From Bactericera cockerelli (lineage: Eukaryota > Arthropoda > Insecta > Hemiptera > Triozidae): a stretch of 64,000 nucleotides of DNA. The notes under the pieces are model-generated. The model did no database searches, was not told the DNA's origin, and worked only from the letters and a program-made list of their open reading frames with translations. Positions 1 through 8,798 of this stretch are shown piece after piece; position 1 is the first letter of the stretch; the number at the start of each line of letters is the position of its first letter. The stretch spans positions 17,613,374 to 17,677,373 of the forward strand of contig CM044961.1 in the NCBI GenBank assembly GCA_024516035.1. Reading direction: 5' to 3'. The position numbers and the translations under genes are program-made.

Positions 1-468
1 AAGTAAGTATGATCAAACTAGCTTGAACCCCGGCACTATGTGGCTGGTGTTCTATTTGGGATTTTCAAAAATCCTAGTATGCACCTACATATCCAAAGGA
101 AACTCTGGGCCAACTTGAGAGTCATTTAGCTCAGCTGTTTTGGAGCTGTGTTGATTTTTAATAAATTAATGTAAATGGATTTTACATATTGAGAAAATTA
201 GTTCATAAAGTTTGCACTTGATTGAAAAAATTGAGCCATTCAAAATAATAGAATCTATCGACATGAAATTGAGCCCAGACATTTGATCTGCTTTTTTACA
301 GCTTTTTCACCACCGTAAAATAGGTATCTCTGCCTATTTTACATGCACAGAATAATATTTGTACAGCCTGACTTCTTGTTAACTAACTCTTAGGCTAATA
401 AAATCTACTCCCTGTTATAGTACCCCAATCAGAGTTAAGATCACCAAATAATGTAATGTTTCTGTCAG
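1..468. other. INTS13 intron sequence with a SINE 3' body
   Basis: No coding sequence is visible. Bases about 230-360 (AATCTATCGACATGAAATTG onward, then ACCGCCGTAAAATAGGTATC-like text) resemble 21500-21615, so this is the 3' body of a dispersed SINE. The rest is AT-rich and is taken to be the intron before the first visible INTS13 exon. Confidence 0.5.
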
Positions 469-741
469 GTGCATCAGAATCACAAACCAAAATCCTCAAC
501 AGATGTCGCATCCTCTGCATTACTAGCTGTCCTGACCCTGGCTCAGTGGAGAAATTCAAAACCCTCTTCCACAACGAGCTCCTAAACAAAAACAAAATGG
601 CGTCGGGATCCGAAAATATGTTTCCCGTACACTCGTGCCATCTGGTCATTATCAATGTGTTCCCGTGCAGTGCTAAGCATGTGAATACTATGTACAACAT
701 GCAGTACTCTGAGACTCCCTACTCTTCTGTACTCTCCACTG
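469..741 (+). CDS. INTS13: INTS13 exon A
   Basis: The acceptor is TTTCTGTCAG at 459-468 and the donor GTAATA starts at 742. It enters with one base carried over and leaves with one base (a Glu codon split as G|AG). It encodes [18 protein letters not shown] and, near the end, PYSSVLST, which aligns with the SPVLTSEVHS region of vertebrate INTS13. The upstream boundary is inferred from phase and a modest polypyrimidine tract. Confidence 0.82.
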
Positions 742-3700
742 GTAATATTAACAAGAAATTAATAATAGAACCCAATAATAATTTATAATAAAAAAATGAA
801 AATAGTAGTAATATGTCAGTATTGATGTGGTCATTCGTGATTTGTTTACTTACCCTTAAGTTATAATTTTTTTGTTTTTCACTTATAAATTTGCTTACAT
901 ATTTCTCCTCAGAGCTCCATTGCATAATTTTTACATGTTTCCCCACAGTACTTCATTGCGTAATTTTTCACATGTTTCCCTTCAGAGTTTCATTACGTAA
1001 TTTTTACATGTTTCCCCTCAGAGCTTCATTGCATAATTTTTACATGTTTCCCCTCAGAACTTCATTGCGTGAAGGCGGGCCCAGAGCTATCCAACAAGCT
1101 CTCCCACCTGATCCAGATCCACTACGACCTTGCCTCCACCACTGTCACAGGGATCCCCATGAAAGAAGAACAGAACGCCAACAGCTCAGCCAACTACGAC
1201 GTGGAAATCTTCCACCCCAGCGAGGTGCATGCTGCCCTGCTTAAAGGTAATGTTAATCTTTTGTTGAAAATTCTTGTCCTAAGTATTAATTTCAATCCCA
1301 CAAAAAAAACTACCTTTTTTGGTAGTTGTCCCATTATGCCAACAGTGAAACTGTTGGCATAATGGGACTACATGTCTTGCGCTGACAGTCTAAATAAAGC
1401 ACTACTTATACTTATACCTTTGAAAAAAGGGCCAAGTTTCAAAACTCCTATCCAAAAACTTTTAGCCAATGAATGCAGTCATATCTTGTTTGCGGCCAAG
1501 TTATCTTGGTACTAAACCTTTTGTTTATTATTAAATCACGTTTTCTGAGTTCCTCATTTTGTATGTTTTTGACTACAAACCATCCTCTAACTTGGCCAGT
1601 TTTATGCCATCAGTTGTTTTACATTGTACTTCAAATTCAAACCTGACTTCAAATTTTACATTGTATGAGATTTGAAATTGTAAATTAAAACGCTCCATTT
1701 GGGTATAAATTAGGTAATAATAACACTCTTTAGTGGAAGGTAACCACCAGTCTAGAGCATTTTCTACAACATAACCCTCAGAGTCTTATTATTATGTGGT
1801 CACGAACTCAAATTAATGAGGAAAAAATCATGCACTGGGTGGGATTTGAACCAAAGGATCCCTACGCTACCTGGATTACCAGACTAGCGCGTTAACCACT
1901 TGACTAGTAAATTTTAAGTATGCATTGAACATACCTAAAATTTTTAGCTTGATTGATGGGAATACAATTTCAGCTTGATGGGAATAGGAATAAAATAACA
2001 ACTTTCATCCCGTGACCATAGCTTGTAGAATTAAGAAGTGAGGAAACGAACCCTAGTTGCATGGAAACGCCACATAGCGCGACACCATCGCAAAGGAGTA
2101 GAATATTTCTCGCGGTTAATTTAATGTTTATATTTGATATAGGTATTTATGTTTATGTTCACATTGTTCACATTTGATAAGGTGGAAGAAATTTTGTGAG
2201 AAACGAGGAGAGGAGACTCCTTTGCGATACTAGCGCTGAGGACGCCACGATGTAGGCCGGCGGGGGGTGGTTTCCACACTTCTTAATTCTACACGCTATG
2301 CCGTGACATTCATTGTGACCCATATCACTCTCGACCCGCCCCCCCCCCCCCCCAGGCAACGTGGCGGACATCAACCAGATCCGCGCCCCCAGGCCGGGCC
2401 AGTCCTACTCCACCATCACGCTGCGCTGGTGCACCCCCCGCAGCACCCTGGCGGAGATGCACGCCGTGTCCTGCATGCACCGGGTCACCCCCGTGGAGGT
2501 GAACTCCCGCCCCTCCTCCTGCCTCATCCACTTCCTGCTCAACGGGCGCTCCGTCAACCTGGAGATGATGCGACGCGTCGGTGAGATGTTTTCCGTTTAT
2601 TTACATCATAATAATAATAACAACATACAATAAATAACATCAAGGAATTGAAAATTGAAAATCCACAATCAGTCATTAAGAAGTGTCAAAAATCTGTTAT
2701 ATGTTGAGAAAAGTTTTATCTCAAGAAGATTGAGTACCTTCCTACAATATTCAGTCGTCCTCACCTATACCACCAGCACTACAGTGAGAACAACGTACCA
2801 TCCCCTCCAACATTGAAATATAATTTGTTGTCAATTTATTGTTAAAAAACTTATGTGTTGCTTTGATGAAGCCCGTGTAATATAATTACCTTTATAAATA
2901 AATAAAGTGAATATCTTGATAGAAAATCTTATAAGGGCAAAGCTTTATAAGTAAAGCTATTAAGCCCAGAACTATGTAAAGCTTTATAAGTAAAGCTATT
3001 AAACACGTAAATGCGATAGTATTATTCCGTGTGTATGTATAAAAATAAAATAAAAAATACAGTCGAACCGGAATTTAAGAGAACCTCGATATAAGAGAAC
3101 AATATTTAGGCTCAATTTACCTCTCTTTAGGAAAAAATTATCTCTTTATAAGAAATACCTAGATATAAGAAAAAAATCCTCGGCTTAACCCAGGCTGGGT
3201 ATGGATGTAAATTGCTTAGATATGCCTCAGACAATAGATTATTTTTATTTTAACATTAACTATAGGATAAACACTTCATTCATTCAGAGAATTCGTGAAA
3301 GGGAATGAACGCGCAATGCTGACTGCATTCCTCCTCTGAATGGCCAGGCTGAAACGTTGGGTGAGGTATGATGCCTTAACCAGCCTTAACCGCGTTAAGT
3401 CTCAAGTCCGAAGCAGATAGTATGAGAATTGGTTCATTGTTAATCTTCTCCTTCCTCAGGTGGCAAAGTGATCTCTCACATCCTCACATCGCATGGGGGC
3501 GACATATTCATGCACACCCTCGCCACGGGTCGGTCTATACTGGAGGATCCCCCCTCCATCAGTGAGGGATATGGAGGCAGAGTGACTGATTATAGAATAA
3601 CAGGTATGTTCTATACTGGAGGATCCCCCCTCCATCAGTGAGGGATATGGAGGCAAAGTAACTGATTATGGAATAACAGGTATGTTCTATACTGGAGGAT

Positions 3701-6368
3701 CCCCCCTCCATCAGTGAAGGATATGGAGGCAAAGTAACTGATTATGGAATAACAGGTATGTTTTGTACTGAAGGATGACCTTTGAAATGCCTATGAATTA
3801 AGCATTTCATATTTGAACTGTCTATTTGAAATGGCATATATTATGTAGGATCACACTTGAGTAGCATTCTATTGAGACTTCCAAGAGTACATGTTACTCG
3901 TAACATCTGGAGGTTGAATTGAGACGCCAGCATCAGGAATATTAGTTAGGCGGGTTACCGACCTCAGTAGCTTGATCGATAAGTTGGCGGACTCGTTACC
4001 GGAGGTCGGTGGTTCGAGTCCCAAATTCAGCAAAGATTTTTAGTAAAGCAAGTTTGAGTAATATTGTGATGTCACTCTTGTGTGATAATCTAGTGGAATT
4101 TTATGTTGTAAATTTTGATGCTATTAGCATCAAAAAACTCTTTATCTAAAGTTTAGTGCAGAATAAGTAATTAACAAATTCCTTCAACTAAGGGTTCTGA
4201 CATTTGAAATTGAGTATTGTACTCAATTTCAAATGTCAGCTAAACGTCCATTGAAATGACTTAGTGCTTTCAATAGCATAGGATCACAATTGGACACTTC
4301 CCATATCAGCGTCGATGACACGTTGAATACACCAGTTCTCGTTCTGTCAATAAAGTTAAGCAACGTCCAGGCTTAAAAAAAAAGACTTGCCAAAAAAAAA
4401 GTTTTGATGTGAAGTGAGTCTAGATTGTCTAGAAGTACATTGACAATGATAACCATTCTTACGAATATTTCATGCCAAAGTCGTACAGTTGTAAAAAAAA
4501 GTCTCTTAGGTTTGCAAACCTCGAAGTTTGCATAAGCTTAGGAGATAATATTAAAAAAAAAATTATTATTGTACAAATAAAAGGAACTATTTTATTCAAT
4601 TCAATTCAAATTCTCATTTCTCTCTCGCCAGATTTCGGCATCCTGATGCGTAGTAACAAGCTGATGGGGGGCCGACGCGTGCCTGCGGGGGAGAGGCTGG
4701 GCGACAAGATGAGGAGCAAGCTAGAGAGGCAGACCCTGTACTGGCCGCTCACCATCTCAGGCACCTACATCTATAACAACAAACAGGTAAGAGTTGGGTG
4801 GAAGAGATTGCCATAGGCAATAACCCCGCCCTTTAGTTAGGACATATTATTATGTAGGTATATATTTTATTTATTTTTTCTTGTTTATATTATTAATACT
4901 GTCAATTTTATATTTAATTTTTACCATTGTTTGTCTGTATACATATATGTTCTGCTAATAAAGAGTTTCTATAAAAAAAAGAAGAAGAAAAAAAAAAGTA
5001 ACCGACCTACATCTATAACAGCAACACAGGTAACCGACCTACATCTATAACAATAAACAGGTAACCGACCTACATCTATAACAAAAAACAGGTAACCGAC
5101 CTACATCTATAACAATAAACAGGTAACCGACCTACATCTATAACAAGAAACAGGTAACCGACCTACATCTATAACAGCAACACGGGTAACCGACCTACAT
5201 CTATAACAACAAACAGGTAACCGACCTACATCTATAACAACAAACAGGTAACCGACCTACATCTATAACAACAAACAGGTAACCGACCTACATCTATAAC
5301 AATAACACAGGTAACCGACCTACATCTATAACAACTACATCTATAAGAACAAACAGGTAACCGACCTACATCTAAAACTGCAACACAGGTAACCCACCTA
5401 CATCTATAACAGCAACACAGGTAACCCACCTACATCTATAACAGCAACACAGGTAAACCACCTACATCTATAACAGCAACACAGGTAACCGACCTACATC
5501 TATAACAACAACACAGGTAAACCACCTACATCTATAACAGCAACACAGGTAAACCACCTACATCTATAACATCAACACAGGTAACCGTCCTACATCTATA
5601 ACAACAAACAGGTAAGACCTGCACTCAATGAGAGTCTGCCTTAAGACTACCTCGAAAATAAATACTTTTTTTAAAGATGAGTTTTTCATAGCCTTTTTTT
5701 ATTTCGTAGCCATAAAACAGCAGCTTCTATTGATCTTTTAGCTGTTCGAGCTTCTTCTGTCCCTAGTCCAGAAGTTTTTATGAGATGAGTGTTTTCCCCC
5801 TCGAAGTAATACTCTGTAGTTCCGAGGGGATTACATTGCTAAAAATATAAATAAAATAAAGATGAGTGTTTCACAGCCCTTTTCATTTTGTAGCCATATT
5901 TTTTTATTTATCGTATGGATGAATTTAATCAAAATCATATTGCCACTGAAATAATTTAACCAGCCAGGAGATCTCATGGACAGTTTGACGTCCAGAAAGC
6001 GATACTTTTTTTCCATAACTTTATTATATTTTATTTTAATATTCATACATATCCTTCATTTAATATTTAATAGTTACTGCAATCCAATGTACTTTTCAGT
6101 ATGTGGTGGATTGCAGCAAATAGTATTGTCTTCTTTTTTTTTCATGTCTTTTTTTTTTTTTGCATTACCCTTTTGTAGTCATAAAACAGCAGCTTCTATT
6201 GATTTTTTAGCTGTTCGAGCCTCTTCTGTCCCTCGTCCAGAAGGAGGAGATGTCGGACGCGGCCCTCATCCTGTGCAACCAATGCATCTTCAACCTTGTG
6301 GCCTTGGAGGCGAAGCACGAGCCTCTGTTGCCTAGCAACCCCGGGACGCGTGGCAAGGGACCAAAGAG
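469..6368 (+). CDS. INTS13: Integrator complex subunit 13 (Asunder/Mat89Bb homolog), six internal exons, partial
   Basis: INTS13/Asunder belongs to the Integrator complex, which cleaves snRNA 3' ends and attenuates RNA polymerase II transcription; Asunder also supports dynein recruitment to the nuclear envelope. Six exons (469-741, 1058-1246, 2356-2580, 3460-3603, 4632-4786, 6211-6368) join with matching phases and GT-AG borders. The translation carries stretches I recall from animal INTS13: an RCRILCIT strand, [29 protein letters not shown]-like [61 protein letters not shown] and GTRGKGPKR. The N-terminal exons lie left of the window. The exons after GPKR are not found before the gap at 7931, so the C-terminal third is absent. 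Four exon borders carry local duplications, described separately. Confidence 0.93.
911..1057 (+). repeat. Five tandem 3' splice sites before INTS13 exon B
   Basis: A unit of about 36 bp (exon start AGCTTCATTGCGT, then AATTTTTACATGTTTCCCCTCAG) repeats so that candidate exon starts fall at 913, 949, 986, 1022 and 1058, spaced 36, 37, 36 and 36. Each has its own polypyrimidine tract and AG. Only the copy at 1058 continues into the conserved exon. From 986 and 1022 the frame stays open, so use of those acceptors would add 24 or 12 residues. Confidence 0.9.
1058..1246 (+). CDS. INTS13: INTS13 exon B
   Basis: It starts after CCCCTCAG and ends at AAAG|GTAATG. It encodes [18 protein letters not shown], then the highly conserved [15 protein letters not shown] and [15 protein letters not shown]. 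Phase 1 at both ends agrees with exons A and C. Confidence 0.95.
1328..1368. repeat. Perfect hairpin, 19-bp arms, 3-nt loop
   Basis: GTCCCATTATGCCAACAGT (1328-1346) is followed by GAA and its exact reverse complement (1350-1368). The same arm sequence reappears at 8046-8064 beside a gap, so it is probably the terminal repeat of a small DNA element that has lost its interior. Confidence 0.85.
1405..1545 (+). mobile_element. LINE 3'-end fragment
   Basis: The text AAAAAAGGGCCAAGTTTCA through CCAAGTTATCTTGGTACTAA matches 58550-58650. That copy follows a coding stretch with a terminal Cys-His motif, so both are 3' ends of one non-LTR retrotransposon family. Confidence 0.6.
1830..1915 (-). mobile_element. 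tRNA-like SINE head
   Basis: Read on the minus strand this has an A-box-like TAACGCGCTAGTCTGGTAAT and a B-box-like GGTTCAAATCCCA, like a tRNA with a mutated stem. It lies in the intron between exons B and C of INTS13. Confidence 0.5.
2356..2580 (+). CDS. INTS13: INTS13 exon C
   Basis: The acceptor lies after a run of C residues (CCCCCAG to 2355); the donor is GTGAGA at 2581. It encodes [20 protein letters not shown], then [29 protein letters not shown] and MMRRVG. This is the best conserved block of the family. Phase 1 at both ends. Confidence 0.95.
3460..3603 (+). CDS. INTS13: INTS13 exon D
   Basis: It follows CTTCCTCAG and ends ATAACAG|GTATGT. It encodes [20 protein letters not shown], then [20 protein letters not shown] and YRIT. 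Phase 1 on both sides matches neighbours. Its 3' part and donor lie in a 76-bp tandem repeat. Confidence 0.95.
3534..3771 (+). repeat. Three 76-bp copies of the 3' end of INTS13 exon D with its 5' splice site
   Basis: The segment starting TCTATACTGGAGGATCC recurs at 3534, 3610 and 3686, spaced exactly 76. Each copy carries the exon text and the donor ACAG|GTATGTT at 3603/3604, 3679/3680 and 3755/3756. A degenerate start of a fourth copy follows. Copies two and three differ from the first by a few shared substitutions. The unit is not a multiple of three, so the first donor is the one that keeps the conserved frame. Confidence 0.93.
3957..4075 (+). mobile_element. tRNA-derived SINE (family 1)
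   Basis: CCGACCTCAGTAGCTTGATC with a B-box GGTTCGAGTCCC, then TAGTAAAGCAAGTTTGAGTA, ending near TGTGATGTCAC. Related copies occur at 6845, 14712 and 51357. Confidence 0.75.
4197..4239. repeat. Perfect hairpin, 20-bp arms, 3-nt loop
   Basis: CTGACATTTGAAATTGAGTA, TTG, then the exact reverse complement. No interior remains. Confidence 0.88.
4307..4384 (+). mobile_element. 5S-rRNA-derived SINE, 5' head fragment
   Basis: CAGCGTCGATGACACGTTGA through AAGTTAAGCAACGTCCAG matches the 5' half of 5S rRNA (ATACACC, TTCTCG, AAGTTAAGCAACGT) and ends in an A-run. Confidence 0.75.
4632..4786 (+). CDS. INTS13: INTS13 exon E
   Basis: It follows CTCTCGCCAG and ends AACAAACAG|GTAAGA. It encodes [20 protein letters not shown] and [20 protein letters not shown], equivalent to the RYWPMIISQTTIF region of vertebrate INTS13. 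It leaves in phase 0. Its last 24 bases are the exonic part of the 31-bp array that follows. Confidence 0.94.
4791..4997 (+). mobile_element. LINE 3' tail inserted in the exon E donor array
   Basis: GAGTTGGGTGGAAGAGATTG through AATAACCCCGCCCTTTAG, TTAGGACATA, ending in an A-rich tail. The same text occurs at 7063, 17970, 42550 (minus) and 49500. It sits between GTAA (4787-4790) and GTAA (4998), as expected for a short target duplication at the first donor. Confidence 0.78.
4998..5612 (+). repeat. About 19 tandem copies of the INTS13 exon E 3' end plus its 5' splice site
   Basis: Units of 31-32 bp read GTAACCGACC, TACATCTATA, then ACAACAAACAG or ACAGCAACACAG. The exonic end TACATCTATAACAACAAACAG and the donor GTAA of exon E are the template, so nearly every unit boundary is CAG|GTAA. 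I count 19 units; one carries an internal duplication. With the true exon end at 4786 this makes about 20 donor-like sites. Variants such as GTAACCCACC and GTAAACCACC cluster toward the 3' end. Confidence 0.95.
5709..5776 (+). repeat. Extra copy of the INTS13 exon F acceptor and exon start
   Basis: AAAACAGCAGCTTCTATTGA, TCTTTTAGCTGTTCGAGCTT and CTTCTGTCCCTAGTCCAGAAG repeat 6177-6243 with few changes. It carries the intron end, the AG and the first about 33 bases of exon F, then diverges. Confidence 0.85.
6211..6368 (+). CDS. INTS13: INTS13 exon F
   Basis: It follows GATTTTTTAG and ends AAGAG|GTAAGT. It encodes [20 protein letters not shown], then [20 protein letters not shown] and GTRGKGPKR, which aligns with the [18 protein letters not shown] segment of vertebrate INTS13. 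The next exon (EQYRMLW-type in the family) is not found before the gap. Confidence 0.93.
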
Positions 6369-6844
6369 GTAAGTTTGAAATCGGCCAATTTTTTTTTTTT
6401 TGGTTCTTATTCAGATTTCTGGCTGGGGGACTATAAACAGGGAGTAGACCAGCATTGGCTTGGTTCTGTGGGCCCTTGTTAATTATTAGCCTCCTTGTAT
6501 AGACAGTGGTAGAAGTGCTAAGTCATTACTCCACTGTCTGGCTACCATTGTTCACGATGACGCCACCCTATGATTCAGATTTACGAATATTGAATCCATT
6601 TTTATAATAAAACGGTAGTAGTCAACCTGGCTGAGTGTTAAAAAGGCACTTTTTAGAATACTAGAAAATCTTGTGGAGGAATATTACGAGTATAATAATC
6701 TATCTTTTGGGGTTAAAAAGATTCGGGATGACATTTCACTATAGTTGAGCAGTTCTCAAACTATTGTGTTTTAGCACCCACCCACTCTTACAACCCAAAT
6801 GAATTCACCGCCCGGCGCCTACCTATTGGAAATTTAATTAATCC

Positions 6845-6960
6845 ACTGACCTCAATAACTTGATCGACAGGGCTGTGCACTTGTGATCTAGAGGTCGGTG
6901 GTTCAAGTCTCAAGTTAAGCAAATATTTAGTAAAGCAAGTTTGAGTAGTTAGAATATCAC
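6845..6960 (+). mobile_element. tRNA-derived SINE (family 1)
   Basis: CCACTGACCTCAATAACTTG, B-box GGTTCAAGTCTCA, then AGTAAAGCAAGTTTGAGTAG. Same family as 3957-4075. Confidence 0.7.
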
Positions 6961-7062
6961 AATTGTGATGAACTATAACTTAAATGATATATGTAACTGT
7001 TTTATAATAATGATAACTTAAAAATAACTTAATCAATCCTTTTTGCTAATGAAAAAAAAAAG

Positions 7063-7222
7063 AGTTGGGTGGAAGAGATTGCCACAGGCAATAACCCCGC
7101 CCTTTAGGTAGGACATTTCTCTTTTTTTTTCCTTCTTGTATATTTGTTTAATCTTTTTGTTTTTCTTTATATTTCATTGTGTTCTACTGTATATATTTTT
7201 TGTTCTACCTAATAAGCTTAAA
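7063..7222 (+). mobile_element. LINE 3' tail
   Basis: Same GGCAATAACCCCGCCC tail as 4791-4997, ending CTACCTAATAAGCTT and an A-run. Confidence 0.7.
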
Positions 7223-7644
7223 AAAAAACCTTAATGATCGTGTATAATTGAGTCGTGGATAAGTATCAGGTAACTTTCGTAATAATAAAAGAATCCCCAT
7301 TTAGAAAGAAAAAAGCTACACCATTTTGTTATTATTTTTCTAGGGTCACACTAGTGGGCTCAAGTCACTTCACTACACAATACTCAATTATGACATCTTT
7401 GGAAGTGAGTCTCAAAAAAGTCTCAATATTTCAGCTATCATATTCCTTATTTGCCCTGTGTATAACATATAGGTACATACCTATTATAAATGGTTAAAAT
7501 ACTTTAAAATAATGATATTTAACAGCATTTGAGACAAAAAGAAATTATATTGCAAACAGAAAAATGTAATCATATACAATTTAGAAAACAAAAAAGACAA
7601 GAAAAAGGTTCATTGAAGAAGATAAAAATTTAGATCTACCTACC

Positions 7645-7930
7645 AACAAAAAAACACTGCCAATTATGGACCCAATACTTCCTCGTGATTGTTTCACATT
7701 GTGTACACGTGCGAATTTTGAGTTATTATACTAAATTACTAGTATTTCCGAAACGGCTCAACCGATTTTCTTCAAATTTGTTTTATATGGTAGAAAACCG
7801 TTTTTTCTACATTCTAGATTCCACAAAAAATTCTGTATCGGCAAGTTGTGGTTCTTATTTTTTGACTTTATTGTCCAAAATTTCGGATTTTCTTAAATAT
7901 CAGAGTCAAATTATAATTAATTTAAATATA
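7645..7930 (+). repeat. Dispersed repeat truncated by the assembly gap
   Basis: ACTGCCAATTATGGACCCAA, TACTTCCTCGTGATTGTTTC and AACCGATTTTCTTCAAATTTG match (in reverse complement) 33720-34010 inside the giant palindrome. The contig therefore ends inside a repeat, a weak place to order contigs. Bases 6400-7640 otherwise hold no coding sequence. Confidence 0.75.
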
Positions 7931-8030
7931 NNNNNNNNNNNNNNNNNNNNNNNNNNNNNNNNNNNNNNNNNNNNNNNNNNNNNNNNNNNNNNNNNNNNNN
8001 NNNNNNNNNNNNNNNNNNNNNNNNNNNNNN
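7931..8030. other. Assembly gap 1 (100 N)
   Basis: Exactly 100 N, the convention for a gap of unknown size. The left flank is a dispersed repeat; the right flank begins with the TAGTCCCATTATGCCAACAG repeat also seen at 1326-1346. Confidence 0.98.
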
Positions 8031-8487
8031 ATATGCCTATAGTTTAGTCCCATTATGCCAACAGTTTATTGTGTAACTGTGTAAGGATTATAACATATTG
8101 TAGTATAATATACCACCATTTAGTTCTCGTATCTATGATTTATGCTAATATTACTTCAGAGTAAATAATAGATGAGTTATGGGAAGTATCTTAAATCTTA
8201 ATACATAGACAGAAGGGTAAACTCTTGCAAAGAGCATAAGGACTAAATGTTATGCTTAATGCTTGCGTGGAGCGATCTGTGATTTTATTTCTTTTTGTTA
8301 TGCAAGAACTGTAAATCGTACAATAAGTTTAGTAATGAAACTTAATTTTTGTTAAGGAAATTTGTTGATAATAATATAATCTTTACTATTAATCATAATA
8401 TACAAATTATTAATATGCTCCCATGAAGTACTGTTGTATTTAATTAGGACAGAACTAGTTTCTAGTGTGACCCCGCCCATCACTCAC

Positions 8488-8798
8488 CTCATAGTAAGCG
8501 AGGAACCCACTCTCCTTGGTGTACTCTCCCGCCTTGCCTCCCCCAGTGGCGGGACTGTTCACCTTGAACACGGCGGGGTTAGCCAGGGTGAAGGTGCGCC
8601 CATAGGTGGGCATTCCAATGATCAGTTTCTCCTTGGGGGCGCCGAGACGCACCCACATGTTGGCGGCGTTCTCGACACTCAAACTGTTTCCGCCACTCGC
8701 TGTCGGTGCTGGGCGCACGCAGGGGCGCGTTGTGGCCCACCTCCCGCTCCCACTTGCCGTGGAAATCGTACGCCATCAGGTTGATGAAGTCCAAGTAG
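8488..8798 (-). CDS. Cht7: Cht7 exon e (GH18-1, YDFHGKW to YYE)
   Basis: The acceptor is GGGGTTCCAG and the donor GAG|GTGAGT on the minus strand. It encodes [20 protein letters not shown], then [16 protein letters not shown] and, in the next frame, [32 protein letters not shown] and [16 protein letters not shown]. One extra base near 8685 (in the CAGTTTGAG context) breaks the frame between WRKQ and SVEN, most simply a sequencing error in a T run. Confidence 0.92.

Noticed and set aside
4998..5612. A CRISPR-like array of about 31-bp repeats
   Set aside because: There are no unique spacers, the genome is eukaryotic, and the unit is clearly the adjoining exon end plus its donor.
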